Assembly: GCF_030812855.1 (NCBI RefSeq)
Contig: NZ_JAUSTK010000029.1
Coordinates: 1-64,000 of the forward strand
From: Paenibacillus wynnii
GTDB taxonomy: Bacteria > Bacillota > Bacilli > Paenibacillales > Paenibacillaceae
Direction of reading: 5' to 3'
Length of the DNA: 64,000 nt
Both the position numbers and the translations under genes were made by a program. The notes beneath the pieces are model-generated. The model was not told the DNA's origin, did no database searches, and saw nothing but the letters and a program-made list of their open reading frames with translations. Of the stretch, positions 23,484 to 31,367 are shown piece by piece. How positions within the stretch are numbered: the stretch's first letter is position 1; each line of letters begins with the position of its first letter.

Positions 23484-24314
23484 TTATTTCGTGCGACGAC
23501 GAACGATGTATTTATCAGAAGCTTTGTTTTTCTTACGTGTTTTGTAGCCAAGGGTTGGTTTGCCCCAAGGAGACATTGGTGATTTACGACCGATTGGAGC
23601 GCGTCCTTCACCACCACCGTGTGGGTGATCGTTCGGGTTCATAACTACGCCGCGTACTTGAGGACGATTGCCAAGCCAGCGATTACGTCCAGCTTTACCA
23701 ATCTTGATCAATTCGTGGTCTTCGTTACCTACGGAACCGATAGTTGCACGACATACGCTCAAGATTCTGCGAACCTCACCGGATGTCAAACGAACGGAAA
23801 CGTATTTTTCTTCTTTACCAAGCAATTGAGCTTCTGTACCAGCAGCACGAACAAGTTGTCCGCCTTTGCCTGGTTTCAACTCAATGTTGTGGATAACTGT
23901 ACCAACTGGGATGTTAGCCAGTGGAAGACTGTTACCAATTTTGATGTCGGCCGCAGGACCGGACTCAATCTTATCCCCAACTTTAAGGCCTTTAGGAGCG
24001 AGGATGTAACGTTTCTCTCCATCAGCATAGTGGATCAAAGCAATATTGGATGTGCGGTTCGGGTCATACTCAATCGTAGCAACGCTACCTGGTATGCCGT
24101 CTTTAGTCCGCTTGAAATCGATAATACGGTATTTACGTTTGTGTCCGCCGCCGTGGTGACGAACCGTAATTTTACCTTGGTTGTTACGTCCCGCATGTTT
24201 GAACAGCGGTGATAGCAACGATTTCTCAGGCTGGTTTGTGGTGATTTCTTCAAACGTAGACACGGACATGTTACGTCTGGCCGGAGATGTCGGTTTGTAC
24301 TTTTTGATTGGCAC
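23484..24314 (-). CDS. rplB: 50S ribosomal protein L2
   Basis: 276 aa. Peptidyl-transferase-centre protein; the critical histidine is in the MNPNDHPHGGGEGR loop near 226. MPIKKYKPTSPARRNMS opens it. The start is GTG at 24314, preceded by GGAGGG. Confidence 0.98.
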   Translation of the reverse strand: MPIKKYKPTSPARRNMSVSTFEEITTNQPEKSLLSPLFKHAGRNNQGKITVRHHGGGHKRKYRIIDFKRTKDGIPGSVATIEYDPNRTSNIALIHYADGEKRYILAPKGLKVGDKIESGPAADIKIGNSLPLANIPVGTVIHNIELKPGKGGQLVRAAGTEAQLLGKEEKYVSVRLTSGEVRRILSVCRATIGSVGNEDHELIKIGKAGRNRWLGNRPQVRGVVMNPNDHPHGGGEGRAPIGRKSPMSPWGKPTLGYKTRKKNKASDKYIVRRRTK

Positions 24315-24341
24315 TGTATTCCCTCCTTACTTCACAGAGTT

Positions 24342-24635
24342 TTATTCTACCGCTTCAAAAAATTCAAGCGGCTTACTGTCTGGGCTAAGTTTAACGATGG
24401 CTTTTTTCCACTCCGGAGTATAACCGGAATATTTACCATAACGTTTCAATTTGCCAGGTACACGCATTGTGTTCACATTGGTAACTTTAACTTTAAAGAT
24501 AGCCTCAACAGCTTTTTTGATTTCGGTTTTGTTAGCACGAATATCCACTTCAAAAGCGTATTTCATTTCGCTCATGTATTCGGATGTGCGTTCCGTAATC
24601 ACCGGACGTTTGATAATATCACGAGGATCTTTCAT
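24342..24635 (-). CDS. rplW: 50S ribosomal protein L23
   Basis: 97 aa. Tunnel-exit docking site for trigger factor and SRP. DPRDIIKRPVITERTSEYM and RVPGKLKRYGKYSGYTPEWKK are typical. Its start overlaps the rplD stop by one base (TAATG), indicating translational coupling. Confidence 0.97.
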   Translation of the reverse strand: MKDPRDIIKRPVITERTSEYMSEMKYAFEVDIRANKTEIKKAVEAIFKVKVTNVNTMRVPGKLKRYGKYSGYTPEWKKAIVKLSPDSKPLEFFEAVE

Positions 24636-25258
24636 TACGCGAACACCTCCTCTACCTTCAGAACTGCTTCCTTGGTGATGATCAGTTTGTCGTACGTCAG
24701 TACGTCAAGAACATTAATGCCGTCAGCCGCTACGAATTTCACCCCAGGGATGTTACGTGCGGATAGTGCTACGTTATCATCATAACCAACAGCTACGATC
24801 AACGCTTTGCGATCAACTTTCAAGTTGTTCAAGATTGCCGCGAATTCTTTCGTCTTCGGAGCATTCATAGTCAAGCTATCCAATACGATGATCTCATTAG
24901 CAATAACTTTTGAGGACAATGCGGATTTGATGGCCAAACGACGAACTTTCTTAGGCAATTTCCAGGAATAGCTGCGTGGTGTTGGTCCGAAGACAACGCC
25001 GCCGCCTTTCCATTGCGGTGAACGAATGGAGCCTTGACGAGCACGACCTGTACCTTTTTGTTTCCAAGGCTTACGTCCGCCGCCACGTACTTCAGAACGT
25101 CCTTTTACTTTATGTGTACCGCGACGAAGGGAAGCTCTTTGCATAAGTGCTGCTTCATGCAAAACGTGTACATTCGGTTCAATACCGAATACTGTATCAC
25201 TCAGTTCAACTTCGCCTACTTCGGTTCCACTCATATTAAAAAGTGTTACTTTTGGCAT
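24635..25258 (-). CDS. rplD: 50S ribosomal protein L4
   Basis: 207 aa. Its extended loop lines the tunnel; KPWKQKGTGRARQGSIRSP (about 63-81) is a macrolide contact and looks wild type. In E. coli L4 represses its own operon; no such function is shown here. GGAGG precedes the ATG at 25258. Confidence 0.97.
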   Translation of the reverse strand: MPKVTLFNMSGTEVGEVELSDTVFGIEPNVHVLHEAALMQRASLRRGTHKVKGRSEVRGGGRKPWKQKGTGRARQGSIRSPQWKGGGVVFGPTPRSYSWKLPKKVRRLAIKSALSSKVIANEIIVLDSLTMNAPKTKEFAAILNNLKVDRKALIVAVGYDDNVALSARNIPGVKFVAADGINVLDVLTYDKLIITKEAVLKVEEVFA

Positions 25259-25280
25259 TTCATGTTCCTCCTTTCTTTGA

Positions 25281-25904
25281 CTATTTCTTAACGGTTTGTT
25301 TAACTTTCACGAAGCTGTTTTTAGGACCTGGAATAGCGCCTTTAACCAGCAATACATTGCGTTCTACATCTACCTTGATAATTTCAAGCTTTTGAACCGT
25401 TACGGTGCTGTGACCCATATGTCCTGGAAGGCGTTTGCCCTTCGGTACACGGTTAGCTTGAATGGAACCCATGGAACCCGGTCTTCTGTGGTAACGCGAT
25501 CCGTGTGCCATTGGTCCGCGGCTTTGTCCCCAACGTTTGATAACGCCTTGGAAACCTTTACCTTTAGATGTACCAGTTACGTCAACAAATTCGCCCTCAG
25601 TGAAGACATCAGCCTTCAGCACTTGTCCAACCTCGAATGACGCGAGGTCAATACCGCGAATTTCGCGAACGTAGCGCTTAGGTGTTGCATTTGCCTTTTT
25701 GGCGTGACCTTGTTCAGGCTTGTTGGAGCGACTTTCTTTTTTATCAGAAAAGCCCAATTGCACTGCTTCATATCCGTCGATATTCAGGTCTTTCTTTTGC
25801 AGAATGACACAAGGGCCAGCTTCGATAACAGAAACTGCGATTACGTTACCTTCTGGAGTAAAGACTTGAGTCATTCCGAGTTTTTTTCCTAAGATACCTT
25901 TCAA
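25281..25904 (-). CDS. rplC: 50S ribosomal protein L3
   Basis: 207 aa. Early-assembly protein near the peptidyl-transferase centre; GILGKKLGMTQVF opens it and GSRYHRRPGSMGSIQANRV near 140 reaches the active site. The family start (M)KGILGKKLG fits a TTG at 25904, 6 nt after GAGGTG; the GTG at 25913 lies inside that box and is unlikely to be used. Confidence 0.96.
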   Translation of the reverse strand: MKGILGKKLGMTQVFTPEGNVIAVSVIEAGPCVILQKKDLNIDGYEAVQLGFSDKKESRSNKPEQGHAKKANATPKRYVREIRGIDLASFEVGQVLKADVFTEGEFVDVTGTSKGKGFQGVIKRWGQSRGPMAHGSRYHRRPGSMGSIQANRVPKGKRLPGHMGHSTVTVQKLEIIKVDVERNVLLVKGAIPGPKNSFVKVKQTVKK

Positions 25905-25946
25905 TGTTGACACCTCTTTTCTTTTCCTAGTTCTTTAATAGATGAA

Positions 25947-26255
25947 TTACAATTTGATTTCGATATCTACACCGGACGGTAGATCCAAGCGCATCAAGGC
26001 ATCCACAGTTTGTGGTGTTGGATTCACGATATCAATCAAACGTTTGTGAGTCCGTTGTTCAAACTGTTCACGGGAATCCTTGTACTTGTGTACCGCACGT
26101 AGAATAGTAATGATTTGTTTTTCAGTTGGCAGCGGGATCGGTCCAGATACACTAGCACCCGAACGTTTTGCTGTTTCAACGATCTTCTCTGCGGATTGAT
26201 CAAGAATTCTGTGGTCGTATGCTTTCAAGCGAATACGAATTTTTTGCTTTGCCAT
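25947..26255 (-). CDS. rpsJ: 30S ribosomal protein S10
   Basis: 102 aa, first gene of the S10-spc-alpha supercluster. Head protein and, as NusE, part of antitermination complexes with NusB, and the NusG partner that couples transcription with translation. MAKQKIRIRLKAYDHRILD and the HKRLIDIVNPTPQTVDALM end are typical. The ATG at 26255 lies 7 nt after AAGGAGGG. Confidence 0.98.
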   Translation of the reverse strand: MAKQKIRIRLKAYDHRILDQSAEKIVETAKRSGASVSGPIPLPTEKQIITILRAVHKYKDSREQFEQRTHKRLIDIVNPTPQTVDALMRLDLPSGVDIEIKL

Positions 26256-26386
26256 TTTAGTCCCTCCTTCTATCGCCCAATTTATTATCGGACATACTCC
26301 GCGAAAATTTTCCGACATCGACCTCATGGCAAAGGGGCCGGGTGTGTCAGTAACCTCTCACATCATCGCAACGTCTCAGAACAACA
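26256..26386 (-). ncRNA. 5' leader of the S10 operon
   Basis: About 130 nt untranslated, rich in local pairing: GAGAGGTTACTGACACACCC with GGCCCCTTTGCC, then TGTCGGA (near 26308) which can pair with TCCGATA (near 26283). Similar phrases recur before rpsJ in Bacillales, to my memory. Autoregulation is plausible but not shown. Confidence 0.5.
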
Positions 26387-26392
26387 TTTATT

Positions 26393-26421
26393 ATTATATA
26401 TAATATTGGGCACTATTGCAA
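26393..26421 (-). promoter_or_regulatory. SigA promoter of the S10-spc-alpha supercluster
   Basis: TTGCAA (26421-26416), 17 bp, TATAAT (26398-26393), a strong promoter about 140 nt before rpsJ. It probably drives a transcript of about 15 kb through rplQ. Confidence 0.85.
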
Positions 26422-26430
26422 TAGCTAATT

Positions 26431-26466
26431 AAAACAACGCATGATTTTTTTCACGCGTTGTTTTTT
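26431..26466. terminator. Terminator after hemAT
   Basis: AACAACGC(atga)...(tca)cGCGTTGTT stem with A- and T-runs on both sides, 15 nt after the hemAT stop and just upstream of the S10 promoter. It insulates the ribosomal genes from the accessory island. Confidence 0.85.
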
Positions 26467-26481
26467 ACAATGAATATATGG

Positions 26482-27831
26482 TTATAAACTTGCCGTTGCA
26501 GTCTTAAAATACTCGGCAGAAGCTGCTGTTTGAGCTGTTGTTGAACCTATTCCTTCTATAGTATGAATCAGTAGTTTAATCTCCTCCTCCACAGTAACAA
26601 TTTCTTGAGTACTGCTCTTCATAGATTCCACAATATCGGAGAATAACCGGCTGGTCTCCACCGATTGAAATTTTCCGCTCTTAGTAAGTTCCTGTACCGT
26701 TCGGATTTCATTTACTACCTGTGTAGTCAGCTTACCTGATTTATTTGTTAATTCACCGATTAGAATAACAGTGCTCTTAGTTTCTTCTGCTAATCGACTG
26801 ACCTCTTGGGCCACCACAGTAAATCCTCTACCATGTTCTCCGGCTCTGGCAGCCTCAATAGTAGCATTAAGAGAGAGAATTTTGGTCTGGTCTGCTATCT
26901 CTTGTACAGCACTTACTATTTTTTGAATTTGTTTAGAAGACCTGCTCAATTCTTCTATTGAAAGCTCCATCTCATTTGTGCTCTCAAAAATACGATTAAT
27001 CTGTCCGCTAAGATCACTTAGCTGATCTCGTCCATCTCTAGCCATCTCCTGTGACTCCAGAGCGGAGGAAGCGGTACGTTGGAAAGATGTATTCACTTCA
27101 TTACTGCTCGCCACCAGCTGCTCAACAGCGGCATTAGTATCGATGCTCAGATCAACCAGTTCACCGCTAAACTCAGCTATTTTCTGTTTCAGCTCATTTT
27201 TTACGATCTCGTACTGTTCTTCCTTCTCACGTATGTTTTCTTTCTCGTAAGCTTCCAAAACAAGCTGCTGTTCCAGATTAAGAAGCTTTGTTACCGTTTG
27301 GACTACTTTCAACCGATCGATGTCATTATTCGTCTCATTATAAATAACTTGAATAAAAACATTCTGCAAATTCTGAAAAGCGGACAAATACCATTTCGGT
27401 TCAAGTCCTACCTTTTTATGAATTCTTGCTATAACTAGGCGTTTTGCTATATATGCTTGATCTACCTTACCGTCAAAAATCTCAATAATATGATCCCGCA
27501 GAGTTTTTTTAAGTCGGTCTATACTGCTGTGTTCAATGATGATCTCTTCCAGCTTCTCCACACCCAACACCGAGTTGTAAAAATGATCAATAATATACTC
27601 AATGTTGCGTTCCACCCCCGGCTTCATGCCTCGCAGCAGGTTCAGGTCTTCCTCAGTAAGAGCAATCATCTTCATTTGTTCATTCAACTCCTCATGACCC
27701 TCAAGAGCGTGAAAAGAGGCACCGGTAGAGAAGGAGGGGCCGGTAGCGTCCACAATAGGGGCGCCGGGAGATTTCAAATCTTTTTTCTGTGGAACTAAAG
27801 CATGCATAAAAGCAAAAGGACATTTTCCCAT
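26482..27831 (-). CDS. hemAT: HemAT-like globin-coupled chemoreceptor
   Basis: 449 aa, soluble (no membrane segment). Residues about 50-200 form a sensor globin; the proximal His is in ARIHKKVGLEPKWY (His138), the signature of HemAT oxygen sensors. Residues about 230-449 form a methyl-accepting signalling domain with the hairpin tip ATIEAARAGEHGRGF near 323-337 that meets CheW and CheA. In B. subtilis HemAT binds O2 and mediates aerotaxis. A 45-residue N-terminal stretch of low complexity precedes the globin. The ATG at 27831 was chosen; a longer start at 27876 is possible. Divided by a terminator from the fnr-type gene upstream and having its own SigD-like promoter, it is a single-gene unit inserted between the str and S10 operons. 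Confidence 0.92.
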   Translation of the reverse strand: MGKCPFAFMHALVPQKKDLKSPGAPIVDATGPSFSTGASFHALEGHEELNEQMKMIALTEEDLNLLRGMKPGVERNIEYIIDHFYNSVLGVEKLEEIIIEHSSIDRLKKTLRDHIIEIFDGKVDQAYIAKRLVIARIHKKVGLEPKWYLSAFQNLQNVFIQVIYNETNNDIDRLKVVQTVTKLLNLEQQLVLEAYEKENIREKEEQYEIVKNELKQKIAEFSGELVDLSIDTNAAVEQLVASSNEVNTSFQRTASSALESQEMARDGRDQLSDLSGQINRIFESTNEMELSIEELSRSSKQIQKIVSAVQEIADQTKILSLNATIEAARAGEHGRGFTVVAQEVSRLAEETKSTVILIGELTNKSGKLTTQVVNEIRTVQELTKSGKFQSVETSRLFSDIVESMKSSTQEIVTVEEEIKLLIHTIEGIGSTTAQTAASAEYFKTATASL

Positions 27832-27921
27832 AGTACCACTCTCTCTTTTCTCCTGATATGTTACACAGCATCGCATGTCTTCTTTTGTCGAATATTGACG
27901 GATACTAGATAATTATAGTTA

Positions 27922-27949
27922 TCATCGGTATAAATGAATCTAGTGTTTA
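27922..27949 (-). promoter_or_regulatory. Candidate SigD promoter of hemAT
   Basis: TAAA (27949-27946), 16 bp, ACCGATGA (27929-27922), near the SigD consensus TAAA-N15-GCCGATAT. SigD controls motility and chemotaxis genes, including hemAT in B. subtilis. Confidence 0.5.
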
Positions 27950-27993
27950 TATCTATGCTTCAATTTTTAAATAAATAATTAGATATATGCCCA

Positions 27994-28032
27994 CAAAAAA
28001 ACCGCCTCATTCATAAAGAGAATGAAACGGTT
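27994..28032 (-). terminator. Terminator after the fnr-type gene
   Basis: AACCGTTTCATTC-tctttat-GAATGAGGCGGTT followed by TTTTTT on the minus strand, 3 nt after the stop codon. Confidence 0.88.
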
Positions 28033-28035
28033 AAC

Positions 28036-28731
28036 TTAACTGCGATTTGTACCAGCTAAATGCTGCAGATCGTCCAGCTCAAGGATGTGGATAACTCTTC
28101 TGCTAACTTTAATGAGATTAAGCTCTTCGAATTGATTCAACTTACGGCTAAGCGTTTCAGCGGTTGTCCCAATCATTGCTGCTATCTCTTTTTTGGAAGC
28201 CGGCAAGTTCACCTTACTATTTAGTATGTCCTTAGAATGAAAGTACAGTAGAATCTTAGCTAAACGTTTATCGACCTCCAACATATGAAGGGCTGCAGCC
28301 CAATCCTCAGCATGATGTAGCTGTTCACTCATGGATAATAGAAAGTTATATGCCAGTGTTGTGTTTTTTTCTAACAAAGGTATAAAGTCCTTGCGATGTA
28401 TAAGACACACCGTACTGCTCTCAATTATCTCTGCATTCACATAGTTTTGTTTATTCTGGAGTAACGCGAACTGTCCAAAGTAGTCCCCCGGGAAAAGAAA
28501 CCTCAATATATGCTCCTTACCGTCACGACTGCTCTGTGTGAGCTTGATCAAACCCTCATTCAATACGAAAAGTGAGTCAGATCTCTCCCCTTCTCTAAAA
28601 ACAAAAGCCCCTTTATCATAAGGCCTTGATTCTACAAGGCTTTCAATTTGATTGATTTCAACATCGGAAAGTCCATTAAATACAGGCACACGACGGACAC
28701 AGGATGCTGAAGCGCAACTGGAACAAACCAT
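28036..28731 (-). CDS. fnr: Crp/Fnr-family regulator with N-terminal Fe-S cysteines
   Basis: 231 aa. An N-terminal CxxCxxxxC cluster (Cys3, Cys6, Cys11) plus Cys109 gives four potential ligands, the pattern of oxygen-sensing [4Fe-4S] FNR. Residues about 18-130 are a cyclic-nucleotide-binding-type beta barrel (KGAFVFREGERSDSLFVLNEG), about 130-160 the dimer helix, and about 175-225 a winged helix. The recognition helix GTTAETLSRKLNQF holds E-x-x-S-R (Glu192, Ser195, Arg196), the residues FNR uses to read TTGAT/ATCAA. Such a palindrome lies in the divergent promoter. Expected to switch genes on or off when oxygen or NO changes. Upstream, TATAAG (28762-28757) is its best -10. Could also be called Flp/ArcR-like; the cysteines favour FNR. 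Confidence 0.88.
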   Translation of the reverse strand: MVCSSCASASCVRRVPVFNGLSDVEINQIESLVESRPYDKGAFVFREGERSDSLFVLNEGLIKLTQSSRDGKEHILRFLFPGDYFGQFALLQNKQNYVNAEIIESSTVCLIHRKDFIPLLEKNTTLAYNFLLSMSEQLHHAEDWAAALHMLEVDKRLAKILLYFHSKDILNSKVNLPASKKEIAAMIGTTAETLSRKLNQFEELNLIKVSRRVIHILELDDLQHLAGTNRS

Positions 28732-28791
28732 GCCACCGCCCCCTTTCTAACTGATACTTATACTAACCTTATCAACGAATGTCCCTGCCCC

Positions 28792-28809
28792 TTGTGATCG
28801 CCATCACAA
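28792..28809. promoter_or_regulatory. Crp/Fnr-type operator 1
   Basis: TTGTGAT-cgcc-ATCACAA, a perfect palindrome containing TGTGA-N6-TCACA, the consensus for B. subtilis Fnr and for CRP. It is about 50 bp upstream of the expected start of the fnr-type gene. Confidence 0.75.
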
Positions 28810-28821
28810 AATATATTATTA

Positions 28822-28837
28822 CTTGATCTATATCAAG
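28822..28837. promoter_or_regulatory. Crp/Fnr-type operator 2
   Basis: CTTGAT-ctat-ATCAAG, a perfect palindrome containing TTGAT-N4-ATCAA, the classical FNR box. Its centre is 29 bp from operator 1 and on the side of the V4R operon. With a -41.5 placement the plus-strand start would be near 28871. Confidence 0.75.
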
Positions 28838-28901
28838 GTTATAGTCTCCCCCCTATGTCACAATACGTATATAGACGATGTAGTTAGAAAGGGATGAACA
28901 T

Positions 28902-29348
28902 ATGCTATCTTATTCTTTTGAAGATATGAAAAAAATGAACAGGAAGATACTTGGCGATACGGTTCCACTAGAGTTATTCCGTACGATCAGGCTAATCGGT
29001 ATGAGTCAGGGTTTACCATTAGGTGGTAAAGGAACGACCGTAACCATTGGCCGGAAGATTGGAGAGAACTTGCCCGTTGAGTCCATCGATGATTTATTGC
29101 AATTATTTGAGCGGTTGAAAATTGGTATACCACGTATCGTATATCAAGATGAGCGTAGAATAAATATTGCTGTAGAGGATTGTTTTTGTATAGGGCTTCC
29201 CCTTTCAGAAGAAAAAATGATTTGTGATCTAGAAGGCGCCATGCTGGAAGGTGCACTATGCAAGATTCTGAATAAGAAGGTTTCTGTAAAGGAAATAAAA
29301 TGTAATGTCACGGGGCATGAGCATTGTGAGTATGAAGTCAGACTCTAA
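28902..29348 (+). CDS. V4R-domain protein
   Basis: 148 aa, soluble. The V4R (4-vinyl reductase-like) domain is a predicted small-molecule or metal-binding domain found in sensory and enzymatic proteins. It shows the family's conserved C-terminal Cys pattern: C..C (94, 96), Cys108, Cys120, then C-N-V-T-G-H-E-H-C-E-Y (134-144). The function here is unknown. AAAGGG precedes the ATG at 28902. It is the first gene of a three-gene plus-strand operon, divergent from fnr, with two Crp/Fnr palindromes in the shared promoter, so anaerobic or NO-responsive expression is inferred. Confidence 0.75.
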   Translation: MLSYSFEDMKKMNRKILGDTVPLELFRTIRLIGMSQGLPLGGKGTTVTIGRKIGENLPVESIDDLLQLFERLKIGIPRIVYQDERRINIAVEDCFCIGLPLSEEKMICDLEGAMLEGALCKILNKKVSVKEIKCNVTGHEHCEYEVRL

Positions 29349-29377
29349 TTCCTTTTCACAAGAACAGGAGGTATGAA

Positions 29378-29623
29378 GTGTTAGATGTAAATTATAAAGG
29401 TGACGTTGCCATTCTGGATTTGCGTGAAAGCGTCTTGCGAGGAGAACATCCTAAGCAGGAGATCATGGAGTTCGTAAGTGAAGCGAAGCAAGGCACTGTA
29501 ATCGAAATTCATTTACCTCACCGGGCAGAACCGCTTGTTGCAGCGCTTGAGTCTCTTGGGATCTCATCTATAATCAATCAGCTAGAGGACAATCATTTCC
29601 GTTTAATGTGTGTAAAGATGTAA
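29378..29623 (+). CDS. DUF2249-type small protein
   Basis: 81 aa. The pattern LDLRES-RGEHPKQEIMEFV, then EIHLPHRAEPLVAALESLG, fits DUF2249, a small alpha/beta fold (TusA/SirA-like) that recurs beside hemerythrin, nitrite- and NO-related genes in other bacteria. Function unproven. The start is GTG at 29378, 6 nt after AGGAGG. It lies 29 nt after the V4R gene and 33 nt before the cupin gene. Confidence 0.72.
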   Translation: MLDVNYKGDVAILDLRESVLRGEHPKQEIMEFVSEAKQGTVIEIHLPHRAEPLVAALESLGISSIINQLEDNHFRLMCVKM

Positions 29624-29656
29624 TTAGAACACCCAAAATCGAGGAGGAACTTTATC

Positions 29657-29998
29657 ATGGAAAAGAAACAACTAGTAGAAGCTGTACAATATCAAGAGGA
29701 ACGCTTTACAAAAAAAATATTGTTTCAAAAAGGGGAGAGTGTAGTATTTATCTTGAACTTTATGCCCGGTCAAACCTTACCTACTCACAAACACCCTGGA
29801 ACTGATGTTTATATTCTAGGTCTTGAAGGCAATGGAACGATGACCGTAGATGGAGAAGACACTCCCCTTGTGAAAGGAGAAACAATCCACATCGGTGGTG
29901 AAGAAGCCTTTGCCTATAGCAACAGCGGTGATACTCCTGCTAGTCTGCATGTTGTACTGTGTAAAATACCTAGTCCCATTTACGCTCAAGAAGTGTAG
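29657..29998 (+). CDS. Cupin-domain protein
   Basis: 113 aa single-domain cupin. Motif 1 is GQTLPTHKHPGTD with His44, His46 and Asp50 (Asp in place of the usual Glu). In motif 2 (KGETIHIGGEEAFAYSN) the usual third His seems to be Phe85, while Asn89 is kept, so the metal site is incomplete or altered. Function cannot be assigned. GAGGAGG precedes the ATG at 29657. Last gene of the operon, followed by a strong terminator. Confidence 0.82.
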   Translation: MEKKQLVEAVQYQEERFTKKILFQKGESVVFILNFMPGQTLPTHKHPGTDVYILGLEGNGTMTVDGEDTPLVKGETIHIGGEEAFAYSNSGDTPASLHVVLCKIPSPIYAQEV

Positions 29999-30009
29999 TC
30001 AATCGTTAA

Positions 30010-30049
30010 AAAGTCTGAGCTGGTATTATACCAGTCTCAGACTTTTTGT
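30010..30049. terminator. Terminator after the cupin gene
   Basis: AAAAAGTCTGAG(CTGGTA)...(TACCAG)tCTCAGACTTTTT, a long stem with runs on both sides. Confidence 0.9.
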
Positions 30050-30060
30050 GTTATCCATAT

Positions 30061-30096
30061 AAAAAAACAGAGGATCTTCGCGAGAAGACCCTCTGT
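30061..30096 (-). terminator. Terminator of the str operon (after tuf)
   Basis: ACAGAGGgTCTTC-tcgc-GAAGAtCCTCTGT followed by a T-run on the minus strand, 40 nt after the tuf stop. Confidence 0.9.
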
Positions 30097-30136
30097 CCTT
30101 AAGTTTCAGTATCTACCCATTAAGGATAGACTGAAA

Positions 30137-31327
30137 TTATTTTTGGATGGATGCTACTGAACCCGCTCCAACTGTACGTCCACCTTCGCGAATGGAGAAT
30201 TTAGTACCTTCTTCAATAGCGATTGGGGAGATCAGGGAAACAGTTACAGTGATGTTGTCACCAGGCATAACCATTTCAGTACCTTCTGGCAAGTTGATAA
30301 TGCCAGTTACGTCAGTTGTACGGAAGTAGAACTGTGGACGGTAACCAGTGAAAAATGGTTTGTGACGTCCGCCTTCTTCTTTAGTCAAAACGTAGATTTG
30401 AGCAGTGAATTCAGTGTGTGGCTTAACGGAGTTCGGTTTAGCCAATACTTGACCACGCTCGATCATAGTACGGTCAACACCACGCAGCAATGCGCCGATG
30501 TTGTCGCCTGCTTGAGCGGAATCCAGCAATTTACGGAACATTTCAACGCCCGTAACTACAGATTTCTTAGTTTCTTCATGAATACCAACGATTTCGATTT
30601 CTTCTCCGACTTTAACTGTTCCGCGTTCTACGCGACCAGTTGCCACAGTACCGCGGCCAGTGATGGAGAATACATCCTCGACAGGCATCAAGAAAGGTTT
30701 GTCAGTTTGACGTTCTGGAAGCGGAATGTAAGTGTCAATCGTTTCAAACATTTCAACGATTTTCGCTGCATAGTCGCCTTCAGGGTTTTGAAGAGCTTCA
30801 CGAGCAGATCCACGGATGATTGGAGTATCGTCACCTGGGAAATCATACTCGCTCAGCAAATCGCGTACTTCCATTTCAACCAATTCCAAAAGCTCTTCGT
30901 CTTCAACCATGTCGCATTTGTTCAAGAATACAACGATGTAAGGAACACCTACTTGGCGGGACAACAGGATGTGTTCGCGAGTTTGCGGCATAGGGCCGTC
31001 AGCTGCGGATACAACCAGGATCGCTCCGTCCATTTGCGCTGCGCCAGTGATCATGTTTTTAACATAGTCGGCGTGACCAGGGCAGTCTACGTGTGCGTAG
31101 TGACGGTTAGGAGTTTCATATTCAACGTGAGCTGTAGAAATAGTGATACCGCGCTCGCGCTCTTCAGGAGCTTTGTCGATTTGGTCGAATGCTACAGCAG
31201 CACCACCGTATTTTTTGGACAATACAGTTGTGATTGCAGCAGTCAGAGTCGTTTTACCATGGTCGACGTGACCAATAGTACCGATGTTAACGTGCGGTTT
31301 GTTACGTTCAAACTTTACTTTTGCCAT
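30137..31327 (-). CDS. tuf: Elongation factor Tu
   Basis: 396 aa GTPase that delivers aminoacyl-tRNA. G1 GHVDHGKT near 19, G3 DCPGHADY near 81, G4 NKCD near 136, G5 GSA near 174; domains 2 and 3 follow, with GGRHKPFFTGYRPQFYFRTTDVTG near 310. One copy in the window. The ATG at 31327 has AAGGAGG upstream. A GCCGTCC/GGACGGC inverted repeat lies in the 108-nt gap to fusA. Confidence 0.98.
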   Translation of the reverse strand: MAKVKFERNKPHVNIGTIGHVDHGKTTLTAAITTVLSKKYGGAAVAFDQIDKAPEERERGITISTAHVEYETPNRHYAHVDCPGHADYVKNMITGAAQMDGAILVVSAADGPMPQTREHILLSRQVGVPYIVVFLNKCDMVEDEELLELVEMEVRDLLSEYDFPGDDTPIIRGSAREALQNPEGDYAAKIVEMFETIDTYIPLPERQTDKPFLMPVEDVFSITGRGTVATGRVERGTVKVGEEIEIVGIHEETKKSVVTGVEMFRKLLDSAQAGDNIGALLRGVDRTMIERGQVLAKPNSVKPHTEFTAQIYVLTKEEGGRHKPFFTGYRPQFYFRTTDVTGIINLPEGTEMVMPGDNITVTVSLISPIAIEEGTKFSIREGGRTVGAGSVASIQK

Positions 31328-31367
31328 TTGAACAGTTCCTCCTTAATGTGGGGTTCCTTATATTGGA

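Noticed and set aside
28036..28731. Reading the Crp/Fnr gene as a cAMP receptor protein
   Set aside because: The N-terminal CxxCxxxxC cluster with Cys109 and the adjacent FNR box fit an Fe-S FNR better, and Firmicutes lack classical cAMP-CRP control.
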